Below are positions 41,597-51,945 of a DNA stretch of 64,000 nucleotides, piece by piece (position 1 is the first letter of the stretch; the number at the start of each line of letters is the position of its first letter). This stretch comes from DATKIY01 sp963726755 (GTDB lineage: Bacteria > Actinomycetota > Actinomycetes > JAHEKZ01): contig CAVSDB010000003.1 in the NCBI GenBank assembly GCA_963726755.1, positions 992,001 through 1,056,000 on the forward strand, given 5' to 3'. The notes beneath the pieces are model-generated. The model was given only the letters and a program-made list of their open reading frames with translations, did not search any database and was not told where the DNA came from. The position numbers were made by a program, and so were the translations under genes.

Positions 41597-42067
41597 ATGT
41601 CCGTCATTCCCGCCCCATTGTTCGCGCTGGTCGGTGCCACCGACGTTGTCACTGCCAAGGCGCGTGAGCTTCCCGAGAAGCTCGCCGAGATTGAGATCCG
41701 ACGCTTCGAGCGTCCGTCCGTCGACGTCAGCGCGCTGGACCCCCGCAAGGTGGACCTGAGCAGCATTGACCTTCGTAAGGTCGAACTCCGCAAGCCAAGC
41801 GTTCAGGTCGAAATGCCTAAGGTCGAGTTCTCCGACGTTGCCGGTGCTGCGCTGCAGTTCGCCGCCAAGGCCGAGCAGACCTACGAAGACCTCGTGACTC
41901 GCGGCGAGCAGATCGTCGCGCGCGTGCGCGGTTCGCAACCGGACGAGACCCCTGTTGCGACGCCGCCGGCAGAGGTTGCGAAGAAGGCCACCAAAGCGGC
42001 CAAGAAGGCAACCAAGCCCGCGAGCAAAGTGACCAAGCCGGCTTCTGACAGCGACGCCAGCGAGTAG
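41597..42067 (+). CDS. HbhA-like heparin-binding protein
   Basis: 156 residues after an AGGAG site. Start VIPAPLFALVGATDVVTAKARELPEKLAEI matches the conserved N-terminus of mycobacterial heparin-binding hemagglutinin. A middle region is built of short repeats (DPRKVDLSSIDLRKVELRKPSVQ), then a helix FAAKAEQTYEDLVTRGEQIVARVRG, and a Lys/Ala/Pro-rich C-terminus (AKKATKAAKKATKPASKV), the part that binds sulfated sugars in HbhA. No classical signal peptide, as in HbhA. In a free-living actinobacterium the role may be DNA/polyphosphate or surface binding rather than host adhesion. Confidence 0.8.
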   Translation: MSVIPAPLFALVGATDVVTAKARELPEKLAEIEIRRFERPSVDVSALDPRKVDLSSIDLRKVELRKPSVQVEMPKVEFSDVAGAALQFAAKAEQTYEDLVTRGEQIVARVRGSQPDETPVATPPAEVAKKATKAAKKATKPASKVTKPASDSDASE

Positions 42068-42083
42068 TTCCTTCCCATAGACC

Positions 42084-42150
42084 AGCGGTCACCGCCCCCC
42101 GGTGACCGCTGATGGGGCCCACTGTCGCACCCCCCGCGACGGTGGGCCCC
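42084..42150 (+). terminator. Double hairpin after hbhA
   Basis: Two consecutive GC-rich hairpins: a perfect 10-bp stem at 42084-42110 and a 15-bp stem with one mismatch at 42114-42150 (GGGGCCCAC... GTGGGCCCC). They end about 38 bases before the DUF2516 start, so they probably end the XRE-hbhA transcript or attenuate into DUF2516. Confidence 0.65.
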
Positions 42151-42187
42151 GCTCTGTGTCCTGGGCCAGAGCCCGTACCCTCGCAAC

Positions 42188-42360
42188 GTGAACTTGCTCG
42201 GTGGCTTCTCCCACCTGCTCTGGTACGTCGGCCTGGTGTTGGGTGTGGTCGGCGTTTTTGCCTTCGTCGACGCGGCGATTCGTCCCTCTGGCGCCTATGT
42301 AGCGGCCGGCAAGCTCACCAAGCCAGCCTGGCTGGCGATCCTCGGCGTCGCGATCCTCCT
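42188..42360 (+). pseudogene. DUF2516 membrane protein, cut off at a sequence join
   Basis: MNLLGGFSHLLWYVGLVLGVVGVFAFVDAAIRPSGAYVAAGKLTKPAWLAILGVAILL is a normal DUF2516 start with two helices. DUF2516 follows hbhA in mycobacteria (Rv0476). After ILL, near 42360, the sequence turns into DLLRWYTPVPSGFRF, which is unrelated, and the composition changes. I take this as the end of the actinobacterial sequence rather than a natural gene end. Confidence 0.75.
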
Positions 42361-42370
42361 GGATCTTCTA
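42350..42370. other. Probable chimeric junction 1
   Basis: The DUF2516 gene loses its family sequence here and base usage changes from an actinobacterial to a Gram-negative style. No transposase, tRNA or att-like direct repeat is visible to explain an insertion. Confidence 0.65.
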
Positions 42371-42728
42371 CGATGGTACACCCCTGTCCCATCTGGTTTT
42401 CGATTCACAAAGGCTAGTCGTTGAATCTTGGGCCAATCAGACCTTGACCCATTCCTTCTGGCTAACCCACGAAACTTCGCCACCGATCGACGTTCCGACG
42501 TTTCTCCAGCGACTTACCATCTAATCAATCGCAATTCTTCAACCGATCCCGGCGTGCCTCGGTCAAGCCCGCGCGAGTTGCATCGCGGGTTCTCATCTCG
42601 CCGGTCCGGTATTGTCCATTTGCGCGGCTCTGCCAGCTAAGTTGCTGTCCGCACGCTCGCTCCAAATTCCCCGGCGCTTTGACGTTTGCTTTTCACCCGA
42701 CGATTCCAGCAATGTGAGGGATGGCGGC
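42371..42728. other. Non-coding stretch upstream of the copper-efflux genes
   Basis: About 360 bp of lower-GC sequence. No gene with family features in either strand. The CusB open frame extends back to 42612 but those 39 residues look non-family. It may hold the promoter of the copper genes; no CopY, CueR or CsoR site is recognised. Confidence 0.5.
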
Positions 42729-44387
42729 ATGTCCGAAATGAATACTCCCAATTCGCATCAAACAACCAGCCGTGAAGCGGCAGCCGAGAGCGAAGGCGGT
42801 CTCCGGGCACCGCCCGGCCTCAGCCCGGGTGGAAAAGTTTGGTGGTGGTTCCATTTTCTGATTCTCGTCAAACTGGCGCGCTTGCGGTTCATTGGCGTCC
42901 TCGTCCTCATTGGGGTAGTGATCGTCCAGTGGGACAGGATCAATGCCTATTACGAAAAATGGACGCGCACGGCGGGGGAGGAACATGTCGCCAGTTCCGA
43001 CACGGAATACTTCTGCCCCATGCACCCCACCATCGTCAGGGACAGCCCCAAGGAGAAATGCCCTATCTGCTTCATGCCGCTGTCCAAACGCAAGAAGGGA
43101 TCGGCACACGAGGAACCGTTGCCGGCTGGAATTGTCAACCGCGTTCAGCTTTCGCCGTATCGCGTCGTGTTGGCGGGCATCCAGACGTGGCGGGTCGCTT
43201 ATTTGCCTCTGTCCAAGGAGATCACGACGGTCGGCTATGTGGAGTTCAATGAACGAAGCCTGAAGCAGGTGGCTGCGAGAGTCAAGGGTCGCATCGACAC
43301 ACTCTACGTCAATGAGACGGGCGACATGGTCCACGCTGGCGATGAGCTGGCCTCCCTTTACAGCCCGGACATGGTTGTTACCGTGCAGAATCTGCTCGAT
43401 GCGAAACGGAATGGTAATGCGGAACTTCAGAATGCCACGCGCGAGCGCTTGCAGCTCTGGGGCATCAGCGCCGACCAGATTGATGAAATTCTGAAGACCG
43501 GCAAGGCAAACACACACCTGAAAATCCGCTCTCCCATGGATGGCCACGTTCTCAAGAAATACGTTCGCGAGGGGCAATATGTGGAGGAAGGCATGCCCCT
43601 GTACGACGTGGCCGATCTGTCGACCGTGTGGGTTCAGGGCCAGGTCTATGAGGAAGAGATTGCCTTTCTTGGGCCGCAGGCGCGTTATCACCGGCTCCCG
43701 ACGGATCAGCGTGGGCCGGGCTTGCCGGTCACGGCCACGACGCGAGCCTTTCCCACCGAACCTTTCCATGGTTTGCTCACGTTCGTGTACCCGCATGTGG
43801 ATCAAGAAACGCGCACCGTGACGGTGCGTCGTGAGCTGGACAACCCCGAACACAAGCTCCGGCCAGGCACATCCGCGACGTTGAGGCTCAAAGTGCCTCT
43901 GAAGCAGTTGGAGGTTTTCTCCAGGCGGATAGGCGAGGATTGGGTGAGGGAAAACACGACCCTGACACTGGCGCGGGCGCTGTCGGCCGCATCCGGCCCT
44001 CTGGAGATAGTCGATGTCGCGCCGCTCCTCCAGGCGGCCGAAGGCCAGGCTTTACTGGCGAAGGGACTCGCACTTGCCGTGCCGGAAAGTGCCGTGATCG
44101 ACACCGGCAGTCAGCAGATCGTTTACCGCGAGGCTGCGCCTTCGGTCTACGAGGGCGTGAAAGTCGAATTGGGTCCGCGCATGATCGGGCCCGCGGATAT
44201 CACCTATTACCCGGTGCTTCAGGGCCTCGAGCCTGGAGACCTGGTGGTCACGGCCGGCTCGTTCCTTGTCGATGCCGAAACCCGGCTCAATCCGGCCGCC
44301 GGCTCGATTTATTTCGGCGGCAGCAGCGGCTCCAAGGGCGGAGCGGGCAGTTCCGCTCCGGTGAGACCTTCCACACCGGAAGAGTAA
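42729..44387 (+). CDS. CusB-like periplasmic adaptor of a heavy-metal RND efflux pump
   Basis: 552 residues from the ATG at 42729 (MSEMNTPNSHQ). One N-terminal membrane helix (LRFIGVLVLIGVVIVQW) anchors it. Next is a heavy-metal-binding domain YFCPMHPTIVRDSPKEKCP...CFMPL with CPMHP and CPIC motifs. The adaptor core follows: barrel-sandwich halves VGYVEFNERSLKQVAARVKG and HLKIRSPMDGHVLKKYVREG, hairpin region QNLLDAKRNGNAELQNATRERL, and the beta-barrel/membrane-proximal parts to PAAGSIYFGG. Intact, unlike the pump gene after it. It should link CusA to an outer-membrane channel for Cu+/Ag+ export; no CusC is in the window. Confidence 0.9.
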   Translation: MSEMNTPNSHQTTSREAAAESEGGLRAPPGLSPGGKVWWWFHFLILVKLARLRFIGVLVLIGVVIVQWDRINAYYEKWTRTAGEEHVASSDTEYFCPMHPTIVRDSPKEKCPICFMPLSKRKKGSAHEEPLPAGIVNRVQLSPYRVVLAGIQTWRVAYLPLSKEITTVGYVEFNERSLKQVAARVKGRIDTLYVNETGDMVHAGDELASLYSPDMVVTVQNLLDAKRNGNAELQNATRERLQLWGISADQIDEILKTGKANTHLKIRSPMDGHVLKKYVREGQYVEEGMPLYDVADLSTVWVQGQVYEEEIAFLGPQARYHRLPTDQRGPGLPVTATTRAFPTEPFHGLLTFVYPHVDQETRTVTVRRELDNPEHKLRPGTSATLRLKVPLKQLEVFSRRIGEDWVRENTTLTLARALSAASGPLEIVDVAPLLQAAEGQALLAKGLALAVPESAVIDTGSQQIVYREAAPSVYEGVKVELGPRMIGPADITYYPVLQGLEPGDLVVTAGSFLVDAETRLNPAAGSIYFGGSSGSKGGAGSSAPVRPSTPEE

Positions 44388-44753
44388 GGGCGCCAAGTTG
44401 AAAGCGAACATCTTGAAGCTGCCCGTGGAGGCGGACCGGCATCTCGCCCTCGCTCAAGAGTTCTGCCCCGTCCGACAAGAATCGCGGTTAGGTGCCATGG
44501 GACCGCCGTTCAAGACGATGCTCAAAGGCCGTCCTGTCTTCCTGTGTTGAGCTGGTTGTGAAGAAGAGTCCCGTGTGGACTCTGACAGGGTGCTGGCCGC
44601 CGTGCAAAAACTAACGCGGTCGACAATTGGTTCACCGCGCGAATAAACTCCTGGGGAGCCGTGGCAAGGCCGCCAGAGGTGATTCGAATAGCGAAGATCC
44701 TTGTTACTGGGTTGTTGATTGTTGTCCACCAATTCTGAAAGGAAGACCATTCC
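44388..44753. other. 366-bp gap between cusB and cusF-like genes
   Basis: No supportable gene in any frame. The start codon of the next gene is preceded by GAAAGGAAG (44738-44746), a good ribosome-binding site. Nothing else recognised. Confidence 0.5.
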
Positions 44754-45071
44754 ATGAACTCTATTCGATTCTTGTGCCCAACCGCACTTCTCGTTTTCCT
44801 GGTCTTGGCAGGATGCCAGAACTCCACGGACACCGCGAAGGAAAAGGAGAAACTTTACGACGTGAAGGCCAAGGTCGTGGCTGTCGACATGGACAAGCCA
44901 ACCGTGACGCTGGATCACGAGGACATTCCGGGCCTGATGAAAGCTATGAAGATGGATTTCATTGCCGAGAACCCGAAAGTGCTCGAAGGCATCAAAGCCG
45001 GCGACGAAGTTCAAGGGCGGACGAAGTCGAAATCCGGCTACCTCATCCTCACGGAATTACAGAAGCGTTGA
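44754..45071 (+). CDS. CusF-like copper-binding lipoprotein
   Basis: 105 residues. Lipoprotein signal MNSIRFLCPTALLVFLVLAGCQNS (lipobox VLAGC). The mature OB-fold domain has VKAKVVAVDMDKPTVTLDHEDIPGLMKAMKMDFIAENP and ends AGDEVQGRTKSKSGYLILTELQK, the layout of CusF/PF11604. The His and two Met needed to bind Cu+ are at the usual places (DH, LMKAMKM); the Trp that caps copper in E. coli CusF is replaced (GLMKA for LGWPA). It likely passes copper to the CusABC pump. Intact, 48 bases before cusA. Confidence 0.88.
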   Translation: MNSIRFLCPTALLVFLVLAGCQNSTDTAKEKEKLYDVKAKVVAVDMDKPTVTLDHEDIPGLMKAMKMDFIAENPKVLEGIKAGDEVQGRTKSKSGYLILTELQKR

Positions 45072-45119
45072 GACGCCGATCCTGTTCGGGGCCGCGGTAA
45101 CCACTGAGAAAATCGTGCC

Positions 45120-48100
45120 ATGATCGAAAAAATCATCGAATTCTCGATCCGCAATCGCTTCCTCGTGCTGATCCTGGCGGCGGCGCTGACCGTGTGCGGC
45201 GTCTACGCCGTGCTCAACACGCCGGTCGACGCGATCCCCGATCTGAGCGAGAACCAGGTGATCGTCTTCACCGACTGGATGGGCCGCAGTCCCGCGGAGA
45301 TCGAGGACCAGATCACCTATCCGCTGTCGCGCAAGCTGCAGGGGCTGGCCGGCGTGAAGGCGGTGCGCTCGTCGTCCGAATTCAACTTCTCGATGATCAC
45401 GATCATCTTCGAGGACAACATCGACTTCTACTTCGCCCGCCAGCGCGTGACCGAAAAGCTCGGCCAGGCCGGCACACTTCCTGCCGCCGGGCGTCGTGCC
45501 CTATCTGGCCCCCGACGCCACGGCCCTGGGCCAGATCTTCTGGTACACCGTCGAGCCGAGCCCGACGCACCCGATCGACCCGGCCCGGCTGTGGGCGCTC
45601 AACAAGTTCTACATCGCCCCGCAGCTCAACTCCGCCCCGGGCGTCGCCGAGGTCGCCACCGTCGGCGGCACGCCGCTGGAATACCAGATCGACGTGCGGC
45701 CCGAAGCGCTGCGGGCCTACGGCATCACGCTGGGCGAGCTCTACGCCGCCGTCGGCCAAGAGCAACATGCCGGCCGGCGGCGGCGTCATCCAGAAGAACA
45801 ACGCCGAGTACATCGTCCGCGGCGTCGGCTGGATCAAGGACAAGCACGACATCGAGAACACCGTCATCAAGGAAGTCGAACGGCACGCCGATCTACGTCA
45901 AGAACGTCGCCACCGTGCAGCTCGGCACGCAGTTCCGCCGCAGCGTCTTCGAGAAGGACGGCAACGAAGTGGTCGGCGGCGTCGTGCTGATGCGGCACGG
46001 CGAGAACCCGCTGGCCGTCACCGAGCGCGTCAAGGAGAAGATCCAGGAGCTGCAGCCGGGCCTGCCCGACGGGCGTGCGCATCGTCCCCGCCTACGACCG
46101 CACGCGGCTGATCCACGGGGCCATCCACACGCTCACCGAAGTCATGTGGCACGAGATGATCATCGCCTCGCTGGCGATCCTGCTGATCCTGATGCACTTC
46201 CGCAGCGTGTTCGTGATCTGCATCACGCTGCCGCTGTCGGTGCTGTTCTCGTTCCTGCATGATGTGGCTGCTGCGGCAACTCGGGCATCATCGACATCCA
46301 GGCCAACATCATGTCGCTGGCCGGCATCACGATCTCGATCGGCATCCTGGTCGATCAGGCGATCGTGATGATCGAGAACGCCACGCACCACCTGAAGGAG
46401 CATTTCGGCGACCGCAAGGTGACCGGCGACACCCGCGAGCTGGTGATCCCGCGCCTGCCGCACGGTGGCCGGCCGATCTTCTTCTCGGTGCTGATCATGC
46501 TGCTCTCGTTCATCCCGGTGTTCATGCTGAGCGGCCGCGAAGGGCAAGCTGTTCCATCCGCTGGCCTTCACCAAGAGCTTCGCCATGATCGGCGTGGCGC
46601 TCATCTCGGTGACGCTGGTGCCGGCCCTGATCCCGACGTTCATCAAGGGCCGGCTGCGGAGCGAGGAGGAGAACTGGATCGTCCGCAGCTTCATCAACAT
46701 CTACAAGCCGCTGCTGACCTGGGCCTTGCCGCGCCGCAATCTGGTGATGTGGATGTTCGCCGCGCTGCTGATCCTGGCGGCCGGCATGTTTCCCCTGCAG
46801 GCCGTCTTCGGCCAGGGCGCGTCGGAAACGGCGTGGCAGACTGCGTTCCTGCGTCGTGTTCGCCGTCGTGACGTCGCTGACCGTCATCTTCACTCGCGGG
46901 CTTGCACTGGCAGGTGCTGTCGCTTTGCGAGCCTCGTGCTGCTTGGCCTGTGGGCCTATCACTTCCCGAAGATCGGCGTGGCCTTCATGCCGGCCCTGGA
47001 CGAAGGAACCACGCTCGACATGCCGGTCACCGTGCCGCGGGCCAGCGTCACGCAGGCGGCCGACGATCTGAAAGCCCGCGACGCCCTGCTGCGCGGCTTT
47101 CCCGAAGTCGAATCGGTGATCGGCAAGGCGGGCCGCGCCGACACGCCGACCGATCCGGCGCCGCTGGACATGGTCGAGACCTTCGTCAACTTCCGGCCCA
47201 AGGAACTCTGGCCCAAGCGCGTGCTTGAAGTTCGACGACGCCGCCCGGCAGACCCGCGACGTGTCTGCGGACCCTGGAAGAGCAGGGCTTCGTGCAGCGC
47301 GCCCCGCACGAGGACGACCGCGACGGCCTGATCAACGACGCCACCCAGAAGGCGCTGGAGCGCTTCGACGAAACGATGCGCGAGCTGGCCCTGCGGCGCT
47401 ACCGCGAGTTCGAGCGCGAGCTTGGGCCCGCTGCTGACGCGCTTCGCCGTCGACGGAAACGGTGCGGCCGCTTCGGCGGCGCGACGATCTGCACTGGCCC
47501 GACGGGCGTCGACGAAGACGAAGCACGATCGACGAGCTGGCGCGACGAGCTGACGCCCGAGTTCGGGCCGCTGGCTCGCCAAGACACCCGGCCCTGGAAG
47601 ACGTGCACGCAGCTGACCAGGACGTCGGCCAGCGACTTGGACGAAGCGAGGCGCTCTGGACGACGTGGTCGGCGCTCTGGAACTGCAAGAAGTCGTCGCT
47701 TGCCGCAGCTCTGGAGCCAGGCTGGCGAAGCTCTTCGGGGCTGAGCCGAAGACGTTCGCCGGCGAAGTGCTTCAAGCCGTCGAACGAGCAGCGCATGGCG
47801 CTGTGGCGCGAGCGCGTCAAGCAAGATCAACTGGGAACTGTTCGACCGCGGCACCGAGGCCTTCACCTGGTACGCCCTGGAGGAACTGGTCAAAGGCGCC
47901 AAGGACCGCGGCCTCTTGAGCCGGCGCGCCGCAGGGCGCGCGAGGCCGAGCGCTTCGCCGACGGCAGCGGTGCAAGCGCAGCTCGGCAAGGATCACGACG
48001 ACAGCGGCGCTTCGCGCCGTTCGTGCCGCTTGCGCGAGGAGCTGGAGAAGCCGTTCGCAAGACAGCGTCTTCTTCTGGCCGCGGCAGACCGGCCCCAAGG

Positions 48101-49559
48101 GCGACCTGGTCGACGACGAGATGGGCCGCGTGCTGCAGGTGCCCGGCTGGAGCAACATCTTCACGCAGCCGATCATCAACCGCATCGACATGCTCTCGAC
48201 CGGCGTGCGCACCGACATCGGCGTCAAGGTCTTCGGCCCCGACCTGGACACGATCGACCGCGTCTGCAAGGAGATCGAGGCGGCGCTGAAGCCGATCAAC
48301 GGCGCCCGCGACGTCATCGCCGCCCCGATCATGGGCAAGGGCTACCTGGAGATCGACATCGACCGCGAGAAGGCGGCCCGCTACGGCATCACCGTCGAGG
48401 ACATTCAGAACGAGATCGAAGTGGCCCTGGGCGGCCGGGTCGTCACCTACACCGTCGAGAAGCGCGATCGCTTTCCGGTCCGCATCCGCTACGCCCGGGC
48501 CGACCGCGAGGACGAAGAAGCCGTCCGGCGGCTGCTGGTCAGCCCGGGCAGCATGGCCGACGCCGGCGCCATGACGCATGCCCGTCAAGGCCGCATGGCG
48601 TCTCGGCACGGCATGCGGCACCGGCGACGCCGTCCGCCAGCGGCGGACCGACGCCCACCAGGCGACGCCCGGCCATGCGCGCCAAGGGCAAGGCCGCTGA
48701 TCCCGCTTGAGCGCCGTGGCCGACGTCCGGATCGTCGAAGGGCCGGCGATGATCAAGAGCGAGAACGGCCGGCTGCTGAACTACGTCACGCTCAACGTGC
48801 GCGGCCGCGACATCGTCGGCTTCGTCGACGAGGCCCAGCGCGTCGTCGCCCAGAAAGTGCAGCTGCCCGAAGGCGTCCACATCGAATGGAGCGGCGAGTT
48901 CGAGCACCAGGTCCGGGCGGCCCAGACGCTGCGCTTCGTCTTTCCCGCCGTGATCGTGCTGATCTTCGTCATCCTGTACCTGACCTACAACGACCTGGCC
49001 GACGCCGGCCTGATGATGCTGGCCGTGCCCGAGGCGCTGGCCGGCGGCGCCTTCTTCCTGTTCCTGTTCCCCAAGATCATGCAACGGCTGGGACGCGCCG
49101 CCGATGGATTTCAGCGTCGCCGTCTGGGTCGGCTTCATCGCCTGCTTCGGCATGGCGACCGAGACCGGCATCATCATGCTCGTCTACCTGCGCGAGGCGA
49201 TCGACAAACGCGGCGGCCTGGAGAACATCAAGTCGCTCGAAGAACTGCGCCAGGCCGTGATCGAAGGGGCCGTCCACCGCCTGCGGCCCAAGCTGCTGAC
49301 CGAAGGCGTGGCCATCATCGCCATCTTCCCGATGGTCTTCGCCACCGGCGTCGGCGGCGAGATTCTGGCGCCGATGGCGCTGCCGGTGCTCGGCGGCCTG
49401 CTGATTTCCGACGAGGTCGTCGATCTGTTCCTGCCGGTGCGCTTCTACTGGGTCCGCCGCGCCCGCTGGCTGAAGCTGCACGAACAACGGCAAGTGACTG
49501 CAAATGAGAAGGTCCCTGTCAGTGTGCGAACCGAACCGGCGGCTCTAGTCCCGAACTGA
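45120..49559 (+). CDS. CusA-like heavy-metal RND pump with a large insertion (many frameshifts)
   Basis: Inner-membrane proton/metal antiporter. Blocks in order: MIEKIIEFSIRNRFLVLILAAAL (TM1), TPVDAIPDLSENQVIVFTDWMGRSP, the KVAT-like porter parts, SLAGITISIGILVDQAIVMIENATHHLKEH (TM4 proton-relay region), PVFMLSGREG, VAFMPALDEGTTLDMPVTVPR, DMVETFVNFRPKELWPK, GWSNIFTQPIINRIDMLSTGVRTDIGVKVFG, and TM10-12 ending PMALPVLGGLLISDEVVDLFLPV. Between NFRPKELWPK (47,215) and GWSNIF (48,145) there are about 300 residues absent from E. coli CusA (LNDATQKALERFDE..., WELFDRGTEAF...). Indels occur every 100-300 bp; motifs survive. About 1,475 residues versus ~1,050 usual. Confidence 0.88.
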
Positions 49560-50053
49560 GGCCAGGTCGGGCTGCCGGACGAGGCCCGCTGGCCGTCATC
49601 TCGAGTGGTTGTCATCAAGATGGAGAAGACGATCGCCTGACTTCGTGGACTGGCGGTCACCTTCCAAACGTTCTGCCTCAACTGCGATCTGGTTTGAGGA
49701 TGTCTACTGGTCCAGAGAAAGTCCCGCTTTCATTTCCGGCCCCAAGCCATAGATTAGGAATGGTAAATATTTGCTTCGAAGTCGTCGGATGACTAGATGA
49801 AGGGCAACCCGGCCTTGCCGGGAGGCCCGTTGACGAGTAAGCCGGCGTGGTCGAATACCTCGGGGTGTTCGACCACGCCGGCTTTTTTTTCGCTTGCGGT
49901 GGCGTGGGACAGTCGCAATTACCAGGGACGATGCCATGGCCAAGCCCGCTCCGACCGTGCCGCACCAGATCGCCCACGCGGCCGGTGCGCGTTCAAGCAG
50001 CAGCGCAACAGCCAGGTGCCCTCATTGGTGGCCGAGGTCGTTTTCTGACGTAA
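49560..50053. other. 494-bp gap between cusA and the copper ATPase
   Basis: Contains the terminator at 49839-49890 and no gene with family features. A short open stretch from the ATG at 49936 (MAKPAPTVPHQIAHAAG) is too short to support. Confidence 0.5.
49839..49890 (+). terminator. Intrinsic terminator
   Basis: Perfect 17-bp stem (49839-49855 with 49868-49884), 12-base loop, followed by an uninterrupted T run to 49890. Textbook rho-independent structure; its left arm begins with A residues, so it could work on both strands. Confidence 0.85.
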
Positions 50054-51935
50054 ATGTCTGGAATGAGGAACAGCAAGTTGCCATCCGCTGACAAAAATTC
50101 CCCTGAGCCACATACCGATCCAATGGCCGAGTTGCTCCTCCCGACAGACAAATGCACCGATCCGGTCTGCGCGATGTCGGTGGATCCGTCGCACGCAGCG
50201 GGCTCGGTCGTGCACGATGGGCGAACCTACTACTTCTGCTCGAAATCTTGTCGGCAGAAATTTCAAGCTGACCCGAAGCGATACCTCGGGCCGCACTCAA
50301 CGGAACAGGGCGTCATGCCGCAAAAGGCGAATGATCCAGTTTGCGGCATGATGATCGACCGGGCCCAAGCGGCTGCGACGGCGACACGTGATGGAAAAAC
50401 TTACCACTTTTGCAGCACTGGCTGTCAGCAGAAATTCCTGGCGGACCCGGCCAAGTTCACGGCAGACACGCTGCAATCCTCCGCACCTCCGCCATCAACA
50501 GGCGGGACTATCTATACTTGCCCGATGCACCCGGAAGTCCGGCAGGACCATCCAGGGACGTGCCCCAAGTGCGGCATGAGCCTGGAGCCGTTGGCGCTGC
50601 TCCGGCCGCGACCAAGGTGGAATACTCCTGCCCCATGCACCCGCAGATCGTGCGCGACCAGCCGGGCAGCTGCCCGATGTGCGGCATGGCCCTGGAACCG
50701 CGCACCGTCACCGTCGAGGAAGGGCCGAACCCCGAACTGGTGGACATGAGCCGCCGCTTCTGGGTCGGCCTGGCCCTGAGCCTGCCGGTCTTCCTCCTGG
50801 CGATGGGCGACATGCTGCCTGGCAAGCCGCTGCACCACCTGCTGAGCATGACGGCGCTGAACTGGGTGCAGCTGGCCCTGGCGACGCCGGTGGTGCTGTG
50901 GTGCGGCTGGCCGTTCTTCGAGCGGGCCTGGTCTTCCGTGATCCATCGCAGCCCCAACATGTTCACGCTGATCGCCCTGGGCGTCGGCTCGGCTTACCTC
51001 TACAGCCTGGTTGCGACGGTCGCCCCTCAGCTGTTCCCGGAGGGATTTCGAGCCGCAGCGGCGCGGTCGATGCCGTACTTCGACACGGCCGTCGTGGTGA
51101 CCGTCCTGATTCTGCTCGGGCAGGTGCTGGAACTGAAGGCCCGCGGCCAGACCAGCGGGGCGATCAAGCGACTGCTCGGCCTGGCCCCGAAGACGGCCCG
51201 CGCGATCGGCCCGACGGGACGTGAAGAAGACGTGCCGCTCGACAAGATCCGGGTCGGCGACCTGTTGCGCGTTCGGCCCGGCGAAAAGGTGCCGGTCGAC
51301 GGCGTCGTCACCGAAGGCCGCAGTTCGGTCGGACGAGTCGATGATCTCGGGCGAGCCGATGCCGGTCGAGAAGGAGCCCGGCAGCAAGGTGGTCGGCGCC
51401 ACGGTCAACGGCACGGGCGCGCTGCTGATGCGGGCCGAGCGGGTCGGCTCCGACACGCTGCTCGCGCAGATCGTGCGCATGGTCGGCGAGGCCCAGCGCA
51501 GCCGCGCGCCGATCGAGCGGCTCGTGGATCAGGTGGCGGGGTACTTCGTCCCGGCGGTCGTGCTCGTCAGCCTGTCTGACGTTCGCTGTCTGGAGCATTT
51601 GGGGGACGGAGCCGAAGCTGGCCCACGCTCTGGTGAACGCCGTCGCCGTGCTCATCATCGCCTGCCCCTGCGCGCTCGGGCCTGGCCACGCCGATGGCGA
51701 TCATGGTCGGCATCGGCCGCGGGCGCCGAGAACGGCGTGCTTTTCAAGAACGCCGAGGCCCTCGAAGTTCTGCAACGGGCCGATACGCTGGTGGTGGACA
51801 AGACCGGCACGCTCACCGAGGGCAAGCCGCGACTCGCCGCGGTCGAACCCGCCAATGGCTTCACGGCGGACGATATTCTGCGGCTGGCGGCCGGCCTGGA
51901 GCGTGGCAGCGAACATCCGCTGGCGGCGGCGTGGA
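50054..51935 (+). CDS. Cu+-exporting P-type ATPase with YHS and heavy-metal-binding domains, 3'-truncated
   Basis: N-terminus has two YHS domains (DPVCAMSVDPSHAAGSVVHDG, YYFCSKSCRQKF; then DPVCGMMIDRAQAAATATRDG, YHFCSTGCQQKF) and two heavy-metal-binding domains (YTCPMHPEVRQDHPGTCPKCGM and a second CPMHP...CPMCGM). Then membrane helices, the actuator with VDGVVTEG and ESMISGEPMPVEKEPGS, the CPC ion site (IIACPCALG), the phosphorylation motif DKTGTLTEGKP and the N-domain SEHPLAAA. Slips occur near 50600, 51330, 51580 and 51690. Sequence stops matching at about 51935, so the rest of the N-domain, the P-domain GDGxND hinge and the last helices are missing because of a join. The start codon is uncertain (50054 or MAELLLPTD at 50123). 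Confidence 0.88.
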
Positions 51936-51945
51936 CTTGCGCGGC
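51925..51945. other. Probable chimeric junction 2
   Basis: The ATPase breaks off after SEHPLAAA, and from the other side an lpxC gene on the opposite strand breaks off after AGIQELAAPRK. Two genes truncated tail-to-tail at one point, with no mobile element, indicate an assembly join. Confidence 0.65.

Noticed and set aside
42371..42728. Integration site or att repeat at the 42.36-kb boundary
   Set aside because: No tRNA, integrase, transposase or matching direct repeat could be found at either boundary of the copper region.
47225..48120. MarR-like or separate gene inside cusA (text resembling EEQGFVQRAPHEDDRDG)
   Set aside because: It is continuous with CusA on both sides when indels are corrected, so it is an insertion within the pump rather than its own gene.
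49936..50050. Short open stretch MAKPAPTVPHQIAHAAG after the terminator
   Set aside because: Too short and shifting frame; no family recognised, and it runs into the ATPase upstream region.
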